Source of the DNA: Rheinheimera riviphila
GTDB lineage: Bacteria; Pseudomonadota; Gammaproteobacteria; Enterobacterales; Alteromonadaceae
NCBI RefSeq assembly: GCF_004005945.1
Contig: NZ_SACS01000019.1
Span: 1 to 64,000, forward strand
Length of the DNA stretch: 64,000 bases
Direction: 5' to 3'
Shown: piece after piece, positions 25,245-34,931 of the stretch
How the letters are laid out: each line of letters starts with the position of its first letter
How positions within the stretch are numbered: position 1 is the stretch's first letter
Made by a program: the position numbers and the translations under genes
The notes under the pieces: generated by a model
What the model saw: the letters and a program-made list of their open reading frames with translations, nothing else
The model's database searches: none
Told to the model about the DNA's origin: nothing

Positions 25245-26540
25245 ATGAAATTTCAAAAATCTGTATTTGCACTGTTGCTGGCGGCGGCAGCGTTACCGGC
25301 GCTGGCCAATGACATCGTTCCAGGCGCTAAACAAAGTACGCCTATTTTACTCAAGGGCGGCACGCTGCATACCGTGAGCCAGGGCGTGCTGGAAAACAGC
25401 GACTTGCTGATGGTCGATGGCAAAATTGCCGCCATTGGCACTCATTTAACCGTGCCAGCCGATGCCAAAGTGATTGATGTCACGGGTAAACATTTATATC
25501 CGGGTTTAATTGCGCTCGCGAATCAACTGGGTCTGATTGAAATCGAAGCGGTGCGCGCCACCGACGATACCAATGAAGTGACTGATACCAACCCGGATTT
25601 ACGGGCGCGGATCGCTTACAACGCGGACTCTGAAGTGATCCCGACGGTGCGTGCCAACGGTTTTAGTTACAGTCTGGTCTATCCAAAAGGCTCAGCGCTG
25701 ATGGGGCAATCAAGCCTGATGCAGCTGGATGCCTGGAACTGGCAAGACGCGACCGTGGCCGATGGTGTTGGTTTGCACATTAACTGGCCTAGCGCCAGCG
25801 TCGCGACCAACTGGTGGGACAAGAAAAAGCCGGAAGAACTGGCCAAAGAAAATGCCAAACGACTGCAACAGGTGAAAGACTATTTTGTGCAGGCCAAATC
25901 TTATGTTGATGCTGAAGCGGCGGGTCTGAACAAAGGCGTGGATTCACGCTGGCAGGCAATGATCCCGGTGTTTAAAGGCGAGCGGCCATTGTTTGTGCAT
26001 GCTGATGATATCCGTCAGATTAAACAAGCAGTGTTATTGGCCAAAGAATATCAGCTGAAGCTGGTGATCGTCGGTGGTCGGGACAGCTGGCGGATGGCCG
26101 ATGAACTGGCGGCGGCCAAAGTGGCGGTGATTTTCACGGCGCCTTATGGCATTCCGGAGCGTGACGACGAAGCGAATAATACTGCGTTTAAAACCCCGGC
26201 CTTATTGCAAAAAGCCGGCGTGCAGTTTGCGTTATCACTTGATGGCTATTGGGATACCCGTAACGTGGTGTTTGGCGCAGGCCAGGCGATCAGCTATGGC
26301 TTAACACCGGAGCAGGCGCTGGCGTCGGTGACGATCAATGCAGCCACTATTGCCGGTGTCGAAGGCCAGATTGGTTCGCTGGATGTCGGTAAAGCGGCTT
26401 CAGTGGTGGTGTCGGATGGTGATATTTTCGATTACCTGACGCACAAAGTACGGTACATGTGGATTGACGGTCGGGCGGTGGATTTAAACAACCGCAACCA
26501 GCAGCTGCATGATAAGTACAAGCAACGCCCAGCGGGTTAA
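25245..26540 (+). CDS. Secreted amidohydrolase-like partner lacking HxH
   Basis: A 431-residue exported protein (signal MKFQKSVFALLLAAAALPALA). It has the amidohydrolase fold, with KHLYPGLIALANQLGL at the place where GxxDxHxH is expected, so the first metal ligands are absent. A later LVIVGGRDSW and FALSLDGYWDTRN align with downstream strands, and LTPEQALASVTINAATIAGVEGQIGSLDVGKAASVVV is the family C-terminal block. Strong AAGGAG precedes the ATG at 25245. It resembles the first, degenerate module of the preceding gene. A non-catalytic partner role in a complex is an inference. Confidence 0.82.
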   Translation: MKFQKSVFALLLAAAALPALANDIVPGAKQSTPILLKGGTLHTVSQGVLENSDLLMVDGKIAAIGTHLTVPADAKVIDVTGKHLYPGLIALANQLGLIEIEAVRATDDTNEVTDTNPDLRARIAYNADSEVIPTVRANGFSYSLVYPKGSALMGQSSLMQLDAWNWQDATVADGVGLHINWPSASVATNWWDKKKPEELAKENAKRLQQVKDYFVQAKSYVDAEAAGLNKGVDSRWQAMIPVFKGERPLFVHADDIRQIKQAVLLAKEYQLKLVIVGGRDSWRMADELAAAKVAVIFTAPYGIPERDDEANNTAFKTPALLQKAGVQFALSLDGYWDTRNVVFGAGQAISYGLTPEQALASVTINAATIAGVEGQIGSLDVGKAASVVVSDGDIFDYLTHKVRYMWIDGRAVDLNNRNQQLHDKYKQRPAG

Positions 26541-26571
26541 CCTACACTTATCGTTTAATTTAAGACGATGG

Positions 26572-26744
26572 GTAGGGCGTACTCACCGCGACAGCGGTAG
26601 TACGCCGGATGATAATTTGACGTTGATCTGCATTATGGCGGACTACCTTCGGTGAGTCCGCCCTACGTTCAAAGTGAGATTAACGTGTTGTTTTAAAGAT
26701 ACAAATTCCGTAGGGTGTACTCACCGCGACAGCGGTAGTACGCC
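26572..26744. repeat. Intergenic hairpin repeat cluster, three copies
   Basis: Two direct copies of a 35-base hairpin unit (beginning GTAGGGCGTACTCACCGC, ending GGTAGTACGCC) lie at 26572-26606 and 26710-26744. A related inverted copy (GGCGGACTACC ... GAGTCCGCCCTAC) is at 26637-26666. Each can fold because the GGCGTACT and AGTACGCC ends pair. Similar units recur at 35877-35975. This looks like a genome-wide REP-type repeat family lying between convergent genes. Confidence 0.8.
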
Positions 26745-26773
26745 AAATAACGCGAAAATTTAACAACCGCTAT

Positions 26774-27136
26774 TCAACCACCGGCCCACTTCAACTTGTA
26801 ACCAAGCTTGGTCAATTCCTGCGAAATAACTTCCCGTTGGTCGCCCTGAATTTCAATAATGCCGTCTTTAACCGAACCACCACAACCACACTTTTTCTTT
26901 AACAGTGCCGCCACTTCCGTCAGTTTATCGTGTGACTCTGCTAGACCAGCAATAGTGATCACCGCTTTACCGTTGCGGCCTTTGGTTTCGCGTTTGAGGC
27001 GTAAATGGCCATCGCTAAAGGCAGTGCCGCCGGTTTTTTCGGCTTTTTCTGGTTCGATAGTGCCGCTGGCAGTGCTGTAAACCAAACTGGACGATTGTTG
27101 TTGCCAGTCGGCAAGGGAGATTTTTTTCGAAGTCAT
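26774..27136 (-). CDS. yciH: SUI1/eIF1-like protein YciH
   Basis: A 120-residue protein with a C-terminal SUI1 domain: LRLKRETKGRNGKAVITIAGL, LKKKCGCGGSVKDGIIEIQGDQREVISQELTKLGYKLK. The GCGGSVKDG segment is the SUI1 hallmark. Bacterial YciH resembles eukaryotic eIF1 and is proposed to influence start-codon fidelity. The ATG at 27136 begins MTSKKISLADW; an upstream ATG at 27202 is unlikely. The gene is convergent with the amidohydrolase operon, separated by repeats. Confidence 0.9.
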   Translation of the reverse strand: MTSKKISLADWQQQSSSLVYSTASGTIEPEKAEKTGGTAFSDGHLRLKRETKGRNGKAVITIAGLAESHDKLTEVAALLKKKCGCGGSVKDGIIEIQGDQREVISQELTKLGYKLKWAGG

Positions 27137-27331
27137 GACCGTTGCACCTGTTGTGGGCGGGGGAATAGTGGCAAGATAATGCATCTTTACGAGGTCCGGC
27201 AAGTATCGCAGCGGCTTTGTCGGGTGCTTTGCAGGCTCTTTGGCAGAAACGGTGAAAAGTCAGCCAAAAGCCGTTGGCTTTTTAGTGACTTCTGCTAGAC
27301 TATCGCGGTTTTTTGGAAATCTGGACGGCTA

Positions 27332-28093
27332 ATGTCAATTGTTCGTTATCTCAAGCTAAGCGGTTTATTCCCAGCAACTGAATCTCAGCAGCAAGCTTTA
27401 CAGCAGGCTGTTGCGCATTATTTACAGCAATATCAGCAGCAACTTGAACAAGTTCAAGCCTCAGGCGCGGCTCCTGCTATGCAATGGCAATATCAGGTGC
27501 CGGAACTCGGTGAAGGTGGCGCTTGTTCATTGTTCGGGCAACTTGCCGAGCAGCCTTATGATTTAACTGCCATTTTAGGTGGCCAAACAGCCGCCAATCA
27601 GCAACTACTGCAACAGATGGCCAGCGTCACTGACTTTTATCAATCGCATAGCAAAAGTGACTGGTTCGGCATTTATCAGCGCCGGGTGAATCTCCAGGGC
27701 GACACCGTGCTGGTGAAACTGAGTTATTTTGGTGCACCATCGCGGGCTGAATTTCCACTCACCGCCGAATTTGCTGCCATCAGCAACAACAGCACTGTCG
27801 GCTTAACTGGCAAGGCGCGGATCATCAACGATGTTCCGGCGTATTTGCAGCAAGGTGGCGAGTACTACACCTGCGACCCCAAAGTTTTAGCCGAAGCCTG
27901 TATTCCGCTGTATGACGAAGCCGGGCAGGTGGTTGGTATTATTGATTCCGAAGCCTTTCAGAAACAGTTGTTCGAAGCTGATGAGCTGGCGTTGTTGATT
28001 GCAACAGCGATTTTGGTGCCGACGTTGTGGGCAGCTCAGTCCAGTGCTGAAGGAACACTTGAAAATACTGATTTAAATTCGATAGATAGTTAA
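27332..28093 (+). CDS. GAF domain protein
   Basis: A 253-residue soluble protein. The N-terminal 75 residues are glutamine-rich helices. A GAF-like domain covers about 90-235: SKSDWFGIYQRRVNLQGDTVLVKLSYFGAPSRAEFPLT, then GLTGKARIINDVPAYLQQGG and EACIPLYDEAGQVVGIIDSEAF. The last strand pattern is typical of free-methionine-sulfoxide-reductase-like GAF proteins, but the catalytic cysteines of that enzyme cannot be assigned with confidence. No output domain is present. It precedes the aminotransferase gene by 65 bases on the same strand. Confidence 0.75.
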   Translation: MSIVRYLKLSGLFPATESQQQALQQAVAHYLQQYQQQLEQVQASGAAPAMQWQYQVPELGEGGACSLFGQLAEQPYDLTAILGGQTAANQQLLQQMASVTDFYQSHSKSDWFGIYQRRVNLQGDTVLVKLSYFGAPSRAEFPLTAEFAAISNNSTVGLTGKARIINDVPAYLQQGGEYYTCDPKVLAEACIPLYDEAGQVVGIIDSEAFQKQLFEADELALLIATAILVPTLWAAQSSAEGTLENTDLNSIDS

Positions 28094-28158
28094 TAAATTT
28101 CGCAGCGTTGATCAAACTCAGCGCTGTCCATTTGCAGCAACAAAACAGGTAATTTGTC

Positions 28159-29349
28159 ATGTTCTCTCATTTACAGCCAGTCGCTACGGATCCGATTTTA
28201 GGTTTAATGGCGACGTACAAAGAAGATCCGAATCCACTGAAAGTCGATCTTGGTGTTGGCGTCTACAAAGACGAGCAAGGCCACACTGCAGTACTGGAAT
28301 GTGTGAAAAAAGCGGAAAAACTGCGGCTGGATCATGAAGATAGCAAAACCTACATCGGTATGGCCGGTGATTTAAGCTTTAACGCCCATATCGAAAAACT
28401 GGCGTTTGGCCCGCACAAAGTTTTATTAGAAGGCCGCACCACGACGGCGCACACGCCTGGTGGTACTGGGGCACTGCGGGTCGCCGCTGAATTTATTAAA
28501 CGCGCGAATCCTGATGCCACCATTTGGGTTACCAATCCAACCTGGGCCAACCATATTTCGATGTTTCAGGCTGCTGGCCTGAAAGTCAAAGAGTACGCCT
28601 ATTACGACTACAGCACCAAAGGTCTGCAGGAAGAGCAGATGTTTGCTGAGCTGGCACAGGTTCCGGCCGGTGACGTGGTATTGGTGCATGCTTGTTGTCA
28701 TAACCCAAGTGGTATGGATTTAAACTTCGCCCAATGGCAACGTTTTACCGCGCTCGCCAAAGAAAAAGGTTTTACGCCGCTGGTCGATATGGCTTATCAG
28801 GGTTTTGGTCTGGGTCTGGATGAAGACACCGCCGGTTTACGCCATTTGGCCAATGAAGTGGCTGAACTAATCCTGTGTACTTCGTGCTCGAAAAACTTCG
28901 GTTTATACCGTGAGCGGATTGGTGCGGTTTCAGTGGTTGCCGCTGATAAAAAAACCGTGGAAATTGCCCGTTCAGTGCTGTTAAGTGTGGTGCGCAGCAT
29001 TTATTCCATGCCACCGGCGCATGGGGCAATTATCGTCAGTCATATCCTCGATAGTGCAGAACTGACCGCTTTGTGGCATCAGGAACTGGCGACAATGCGT
29101 AACCGCATCAATGACTACCGCCAGTTGATTATCGACAAATTGGCCGCTGAAGGCGTGCAGCAGGATTTCAGCTTCATTACCAAACAACACGGTATGTTCA
29201 GTTTCCTTGGCATTAACAAGGCGCAAATTGACCGCTTACGCAGTGAATTCAGCATTTATATGGTGGGTTCAAGCCGCGTCAGTATTGCTGGGTTAAATCA
29301 CAGCAATATCGATTATTTCGCCAAGTCGGTGGCAGCAGTTCTGAAATAA
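28159..29349 (+). CDS. tyrB: Aromatic/aspartate aminotransferase
   Basis: A 396-residue class I PLP aminotransferase of the AspC/TyrB subgroup. Markers are NPLKVDLGVGVYKDEQGHTAVLECVKKAE, TPGGTGALRVAAEF, NPTWANHISMFQAAGL, HACCHNPSGMDL, LVDMAYQGFGLGLDED and the PLP-lysine motif CSKNFGLYRERIGA. The C-terminus GSSRVSIAGLN fits the subgroup. It would transfer the amino group of aspartate, tyrosine or phenylalanine to 2-oxoglutarate; AspC versus TyrB specificity cannot be fixed from motifs, so the symbol is tentative. The ATG at 28159 begins the conserved MFSHL opening. Confidence 0.88.
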   Translation: MFSHLQPVATDPILGLMATYKEDPNPLKVDLGVGVYKDEQGHTAVLECVKKAEKLRLDHEDSKTYIGMAGDLSFNAHIEKLAFGPHKVLLEGRTTTAHTPGGTGALRVAAEFIKRANPDATIWVTNPTWANHISMFQAAGLKVKEYAYYDYSTKGLQEEQMFAELAQVPAGDVVLVHACCHNPSGMDLNFAQWQRFTALAKEKGFTPLVDMAYQGFGLGLDEDTAGLRHLANEVAELILCTSCSKNFGLYRERIGAVSVVAADKKTVEIARSVLLSVVRSIYSMPPAHGAIIVSHILDSAELTALWHQELATMRNRINDYRQLIIDKLAAEGVQQDFSFITKQHGMFSFLGINKAQIDRLRSEFSIYMVGSSRVSIAGLNHSNIDYFAKSVAAVLK

Positions 29350-29423
29350 TGTGCACCTGTCATCGGTGATGATTTTTGGTATAGCAAGATAGATTGCTGG
29401 CAAACCCCGTGATTTATTTCCCA

Positions 29424-29454
29424 ACAAAGGCAACTTCAGGTTGCCTTTGTTTTT
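29424..29454 (+). terminator. Terminator after the aminotransferase
   Basis: The arms ACAAAGGCAAC and GTTGCCTTTGT around a five-base loop are followed by TTTT. It lies about 75 bases past the stop codon. Confidence 0.88.
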
Positions 29455-29500
29455 GCCACTGTTTAAGGTAAAGCTAATGCAATAGCCGGAGTCGTCGCAG

Positions 29501-30283
29501 TTGACAGGTACATGGGATCCACCAAGATGTCGGGCATGGTCGCTCAGGTTATTTTTTAGTGTTGCATTTGGCTGCGCCATACCAGTTGCCGCCGAAAATT
29601 TGCGGGTGGTGCTGGAAGTGTCACCGCCGCATCAAACCTATGAAAATGGCAAAGTAGCAGGGCTTTCCACAGCAGTGGTTGAGCAAATGCTGCAACAAGC
29701 CAAGCTTACCCCACACTATGAAGTCTACCCCTGGGCGCGCGCCTTTCGCCTCGCAGCTTCGACTCCCAATGTGCTGATTTACAACATGGCCCGAACTCCA
29801 GAGCGCGAACAGCAATTTGAATGGATTGGCAAAGTTGGCAGTTATAAATTTGGTTTTCTGAAGCTGGCGGCGCGGCACGATATTCAGGTGCAACAACTCA
29901 ATGATGTGCAGCAGTATGTGGTCGGCGCCCAACGTGATGATTTCTCCGCTGAATGGCTGAAAAATGTCGCGCGGCAGCCAGCGCCCCAGTTGCAGCTGCA
30001 ACCAGACGTAGTCGAAACCTGGCGGCTATTGGTGAAGGGGAAACTGGACCTGATGATCGACGATCCCAGCGCCATTGACGATATGCTCAATAAACATCAA
30101 CTGCAGCCCACCGATATCAAATTTGTATTGTTTATCCCCGAACTGGAACAACAGACCTGGATTGCGCTGAAAAAAGGCTCAGATCCCAAGCTGGTACAGC
30201 GTTTACGGGATGCGTATCAACAAGTTGAAGGTTCGGTAGAACTGAAGAAAGTGATGGAATTGGGCTTGCCGCAGGTTGAATAA
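29501..30283 (+). CDS. Periplasmic amino-acid-binding-like protein (SBP_bac_3)
   Basis: A 260-residue exported protein of the extracellular solute-binding family 3. A signal-like stretch (LRLFFSVAFGCAIPVAA) leads to NLRVVLEVSPPHQTYENGKVAGLSTAVVEQMLQQA, the usual first lobe. YEVYPWARAFRLAA and IYNMARTPEREQQFEWIGKV are typical of stand-alone members with no ABC partner. The start is a TTG preceded at some distance by GGAG; no better in-frame ATG exists before the signal. No permease genes lie nearby, so it may be a sensor-like or orphan binding protein. Confidence 0.82.
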   Translation: MTGTWDPPRCRAWSLRLFFSVAFGCAIPVAAENLRVVLEVSPPHQTYENGKVAGLSTAVVEQMLQQAKLTPHYEVYPWARAFRLAASTPNVLIYNMARTPEREQQFEWIGKVGSYKFGFLKLAARHDIQVQQLNDVQQYVVGAQRDDFSAEWLKNVARQPAPQLQLQPDVVETWRLLVKGKLDLMIDDPSAIDDMLNKHQLQPTDIKFVLFIPELEQQTWIALKKGSDPKLVQRLRDAYQQVEGSVELKKVMELGLPQVE

Positions 30284-30358
30284 TTCCTACCTTTTATAAT
30301 GATCCAGATTTATGCGCATTTATAGCTCAAAATAGCGAATTGTCATCGATGTTATTGC

Positions 30359-30676
30359 TCAGATGCCAGATAAAACAAAGTCAACGGCATCGATAATTTC
30401 AGAACGATATTCAGACAAATCACAGACCTGTGCACCGAGCATAGTTCGGGAAATACCGGCAATATCCTGGGTCAGTGCGATAACGTTCGCACCTTCGATG
30501 GTGAAAAACGGGTTTAGCCGACTAAAATGTTTTGCTAAGGCTACTCCCGTTGGAGACAGTGGTATAACGACAGTCGTTTTCAATTCGCTGAGTAAATCGC
30601 TTTGAATATCTAGCAGGTAGGGATAGCGGTGGTTTGTGGCAGGATTGTCGTTGCGGTATGCAACAAACTGACTCAT
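30359..30676 (-). CDS. ccdB: CcdB-family toxin
   Basis: A 105-residue CcdB-like toxin: MSQFVAYRNDN, YPYLLDIQSDLL, TTVVIPLSP and DFVLSGI at the end. Classical F-plasmid CcdB poisons DNA gyrase and needs its C-terminal W-G-I; here the tail is S-G-I, so the tryptophan is replaced. This may weaken or alter gyrase targeting, though other chromosomal relatives also vary here. Its ATG overlaps the stop of ccdA (TGATG), giving translational coupling. It is the second gene of a two-gene toxin-antitoxin operon. Confidence 0.9.
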   Translation of the reverse strand: MSQFVAYRNDNPATNHRYPYLLDIQSDLLSELKTTVVIPLSPTGVALAKHFSRLNPFFTIEGANVIALTQDIAGISRTMLGAQVCDLSEYRSEIIDAVDFVLSGI

Positions 30677-30921
30677 CAGAACTTTCTCACACTGTCACTA
30701 AAAGTGCCATTTGCTTCAACAAATTCGTTGTACGCTTTGATAGCATCGGCATTGTCCAGCGCCCATTGCGCCCTCTTCGCATTTTGCACTTGCTCAGCCA
30801 GCGCTTTTTCTAATGTCGCTGAAAGGTTGATATTCAACCCGCGCGCTTTTGCCAGCAAGTCACTATTGATACTCAGATTAGTAGGCTTTTTAGCAGCGTT
30901 GAGATCGTAAACATGGTTCAT
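30676..30921 (-). CDS. ccdA: CcdA-family antitoxin
   Basis: An 81-residue antitoxin with a ribbon-helix-helix N-terminus (KKPTNLSINSDLLAKARGLNINLSATLEKALAEQV) and an acidic, flexible C-terminus (EFVEANGTFSDSVRKF) that wraps around CcdB. The ATG at 30921 follows GGAG. It should bind its own promoter together with CcdB. An AT-rich stretch with TATATC lies some 50 bases upstream, but I cannot define the operator. Confidence 0.9.
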   Translation of the reverse strand: MNHVYDLNAAKKPTNLSINSDLLAKARGLNINLSATLEKALAEQVQNAKRAQWALDNADAIKAYNEFVEANGTFSDSVRKF

Positions 30922-31088
30922 GGTGAATTCTCCAAGCTTGTCAGGTCTGCATGCATCGTCACATTGTTTGGGTAGATATATCATATGCGCACATGGTACC
31001 AGCGGCAAGGTTGTAGCGAGTGGAAAATCCAGCTGATAAAGGTGTTAAAAAAGGGCGCCAACAGCGCCCAACTTCAACATCAATATAA

Positions 31089-32750
<1,662 letters not shown>

Positions 32751-32952
32751 AAAGTTGACTCTTCCAGCTGTGAAACAAGTGGCGAAATTGTACGTTATTT
32801 TTCAAGGCAACGGAAAGTGATGCAGCGGGCCCGCGTAATTAAATTCGCCCGCACGGGGCGCTTTCTGGGCTGGATTCTGTTTTAATAGCGCATCGGCTGC
32901 TATCTGGCAGCGTCTTTTTTATGCCAACTTATGCCAACAAAAGGAAACAGTC

Positions 32953-33306
32953 ATGTCCGAGTATGCAAATGATCCGGTATTTCAAGAATTTATCGCTGAA
33001 GCTCGCACCCATGGTCAGGTTTGGGTATTGGCACATGGCGAAGATTTATTAGTCGTCGAATCAGTTGATTTTGAAGATACCGACGTGATGCCATTCTGGT
33101 CGAGCGAAGATGCCGCCAAACTGCATTGCAGCGAAGAGTGGGCCGAGTACAAACCAGAAGCGATTGCACTGGATGTGTTTTGTGATGGTTGGTTAAAAGA
33201 AATGTACGACGATGGTGTGCTGATCGGCACCAACTGGGACGAGTCCCTGAATGGTCCTGAAGTAGAACCACGTGAAATCCTGGAAGCGTTAGCTCAGGTA
33301 CAGTAA
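32953..33306 (+). CDS. DUF2750 domain protein
   Basis: A 117-residue acidic soluble protein matching DUF2750 (VWVLAHGEDLLVVESVDFEDTDVMPFWSSEDAAKLHC, then DVFCDGWLKEMYDDGVLIGTNWD). The family has no known function and is common in Alteromonadales and Vibrionales. AAGG lies at good spacing before the ATG. It is followed by an unusually long hairpin. Confidence 0.87.
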   Translation: MSEYANDPVFQEFIAEARTHGQVWVLAHGEDLLVVESVDFEDTDVMPFWSSEDAAKLHCSEEWAEYKPEAIALDVFCDGWLKEMYDDGVLIGTNWDESLNGPEVEPREILEALAQVQ

Positions 33307-33315
33307 CTAAAACAG

Positions 33316-33372
33316 AAAAAGGGGTCGGAGAACATTGTTTGTGGTGCAAACAATGTTCTCCGACCCCTTTTT
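33316..33372 (+). terminator. Long perfect hairpin behind the DUF2750 gene
   Basis: Arms of 25 bases (33316-33340 and 33348-33372) are exact complements around a 7-base loop, and the right arm ends in a run of T. It will act as a terminator on the + strand and, by symmetry, also on the other strand. It is far longer than needed, and its GGGGTCGGAG core resembles mobile REP-type hairpins, so it may be an inserted element that now terminates transcription. Confidence 0.8.
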
Positions 33373-33395
33373 TTATTCGACCCCCGTTTTATTTT

Positions 33396-33628
33396 CTATC
33401 CAAAAAGATCCTTAAATTGCCTTGGTTGCTGTCGGCTCATTGCTGGCTGTAATAACGCCAGTTGCTGCGGTAGGTCGGCGAGTTTTGCTTTGTGGTCGAT
33501 AAAATCCCCCTGGAAATTGCGCTTCTATATCACCAGATTTAAAGCTTGTCTTCGCCACAAATCAGCGCCTGCTTATTAGGCAAAAACCGCGCTGCGTAAA
33601 GATCAGGTAAAGAGTGCGGCGACTCAAT
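33396..33628 (-). pseudogene. Decayed gene fragments on the minus strand
   Basis: Two short coding-like tails lie in tandem on the minus strand. At 33539-33628 a frame reads PDLYAARFLPNKQALICGED and ends in TAA, reminiscent of a WD40-type repeat. At 33396-33524 another frame reads HKAKLADLPQQLALLQPAMS and ends KDLFG and TAG. Each is cut by an upstream in-frame stop and neither has a start codon. Composition and codon choice look genic. I read them as remnants of one or two lost genes; families are not identified. Confidence 0.4.
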
Positions 33629-33644
33629 TCAATTGCATTGCAAA

Positions 33645-33659
33645 TGAGAAGGATTCTCA
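33645..33659 (+). promoter_or_regulatory. Fur-like box upstream of the PepSY operon
   Basis: TGAGAAG-G-ATTCTCA is a 7-1-7 dyad close to the Fur consensus (TGATAAT-N-ATTATCA, with TGAGAAT half-sites common in this group). It lies 43 bases before the first gene of the PepSY/DUF2271/DUF4198 operon, where iron-bound Fur would block transcription. This is inferred from sequence match and gene content. Confidence 0.65.
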
Positions 33660-33687
33660 GTAAGATCGGCGCATTATTTTTCATCTG

Positions 33688-34332
33688 TTGTGGTGCAAGG
33701 TGTCGTCTGCAGTTCCAAAACCCAGTGTCTGGCTGAGCAAAACCATGCGGCTGGTGCATATCTACAGCTCGATGCTGGTGCTGGTGTTGCTGTTATTTTT
33801 TGCCGTGACCGGCATTACCCTAAATCACCCGGAGTGGCAAAGCGCTGTTGGTGCGAGTTCCAACAGCCAACAACTGCAATTGCCGGATGAACTGAAAACC
33901 TTGCCGTGGAGCGATGACGAACTCGAGCAAGCCGTACAAGCCAACAAAATTGCCGATTGGTTACGAGCACAACATCAGGTGCAAGGCGCGGTATTTAACT
34001 TCAGTTATGACCCCGATGAGCAACTGCTGGAACTAGATTTCAAACGCCCGGCTGGTTACAGCACGGTCGTGATTGAACTAGCCGCTGGGCAGGTAGAACT
34101 CAGCACTGAATATGCCGGCACGCTGGCGCTGCTCAACGATTTACACAAAGGCCGTTACGCGGGGAGCAGTTGGAAATGGCTGATTGATATCACCGGCGTT
34201 GCTTGTTTGTTGTTTGGCCTGACCGGTTTTTATTTGTTGTGGCGCCAACCGTCAAGGCGTCGCAGTGGCATCAATACCGCCATATTTGGGGTGATTGTGA
34301 TGTTACTGGCTTATCTGGCAGCGCTGCATTAA
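33688..34332 (+). CDS. PepSY-associated membrane protein
   Basis: Up to 214 residues. A first membrane helix (VHIYSSMLVLVLLLFFAVTGITLNH) carries the histidine typical of PepSY-TM proteins. A periplasmic PepSY-like region follows with LLNDLHKGRYAGSSWKWLIDITG, and two more helices close the protein. Such proteins accompany siderophore or heme uptake and may reduce ferric complexes. Start choice is unsettled: TTG at 33688, GTG at 33700 or ATG at 33745; a start some 10-20 residues before MRLVHIYSS fits the family best. First gene of a three-gene operon behind a Fur-like box. Confidence 0.82.
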   Translation: MWCKVSSAVPKPSVWLSKTMRLVHIYSSMLVLVLLLFFAVTGITLNHPEWQSAVGASSNSQQLQLPDELKTLPWSDDELEQAVQANKIADWLRAQHQVQGAVFNFSYDPDEQLLELDFKRPAGYSTVVIELAAGQVELSTEYAGTLALLNDLHKGRYAGSSWKWLIDITGVACLLFGLTGFYLLWRQPSRRRSGINTAIFGVIVMLLAYLAALH

Positions 34333-34423
34333 AACTGCGCGAGCCTTGAACTAATAGCCACTATTTTCAATGTTTTACCTGAATACAACCGCAGCAAAAG
34401 TTGCACTGGAAAATGAGGGACAA

Positions 34424-34930
34424 ATGAAATTACATTCGATGGCTTTGGCCACTGCACTGGCTTTAAGTACGTTTCTGGTACCGGCGCAAGCTGCCGACAA
34501 GCTCAATATCGCACTGGAACTGCCAAAACCTGAACATGGCCCTTATCACCGGCCTTATGTCGCGGTGTGGATTGAAGATGCCAAAGAGCAACCGGTTAAA
34601 CTCATCGAGTTGTGGCGCGAAAAACCAGATTGGATCAAAGATTTACGCCGTTTCTGGCGCAAAACCGGCCGCAGTGATCAAGCCTTGGTAGACGCCCGCA
34701 CTGGCGCAACCAAAGGCCCAGGCAAGTATCAACTGAGCTGGAGCGGCGACGACAATGCAGGCAAAGCCGTTGCTGCGGGTCAATACCTGTTAGTGGTCGA
34801 AGCTGCGCGTGAACATGGCGGCCGTAATCTGGTGAAACAAGCATTTAACTGGGATGGCTCTGCCGTCGAGATTCAAGTCAAAGCCGGCAGCGAAATCGGT
34901 GCCATTCAATTATCAAAGGGAGCGAAATAA
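34424..34930 (+). CDS. DUF2271 periplasmic protein
   Basis: A 168-residue exported protein (signal MKLHSMALATALALSTFLVPAQA). The DUF2271 domain includes PYHRPYVAVWIEDAKEQPVKLIELWREKPDWIKDLRRFWR and GATKGPGKYQLSWSGDDNAGKAV. Function is unknown; the family co-occurs with PepSY membrane proteins and DUF4198 in iron-regulated operons. GAGGGA precedes the ATG at 34424. It lies between those two genes, with a one-base gap to the next. Confidence 0.87.
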   Translation: MKLHSMALATALALSTFLVPAQAADKLNIALELPKPEHGPYHRPYVAVWIEDAKEQPVKLIELWREKPDWIKDLRRFWRKTGRSDQALVDARTGATKGPGKYQLSWSGDDNAGKAVAAGQYLLVVEAAREHGGRNLVKQAFNWDGSAVEIQVKAGSEIGAIQLSKGAK

Positions 34931-34931
34931 T

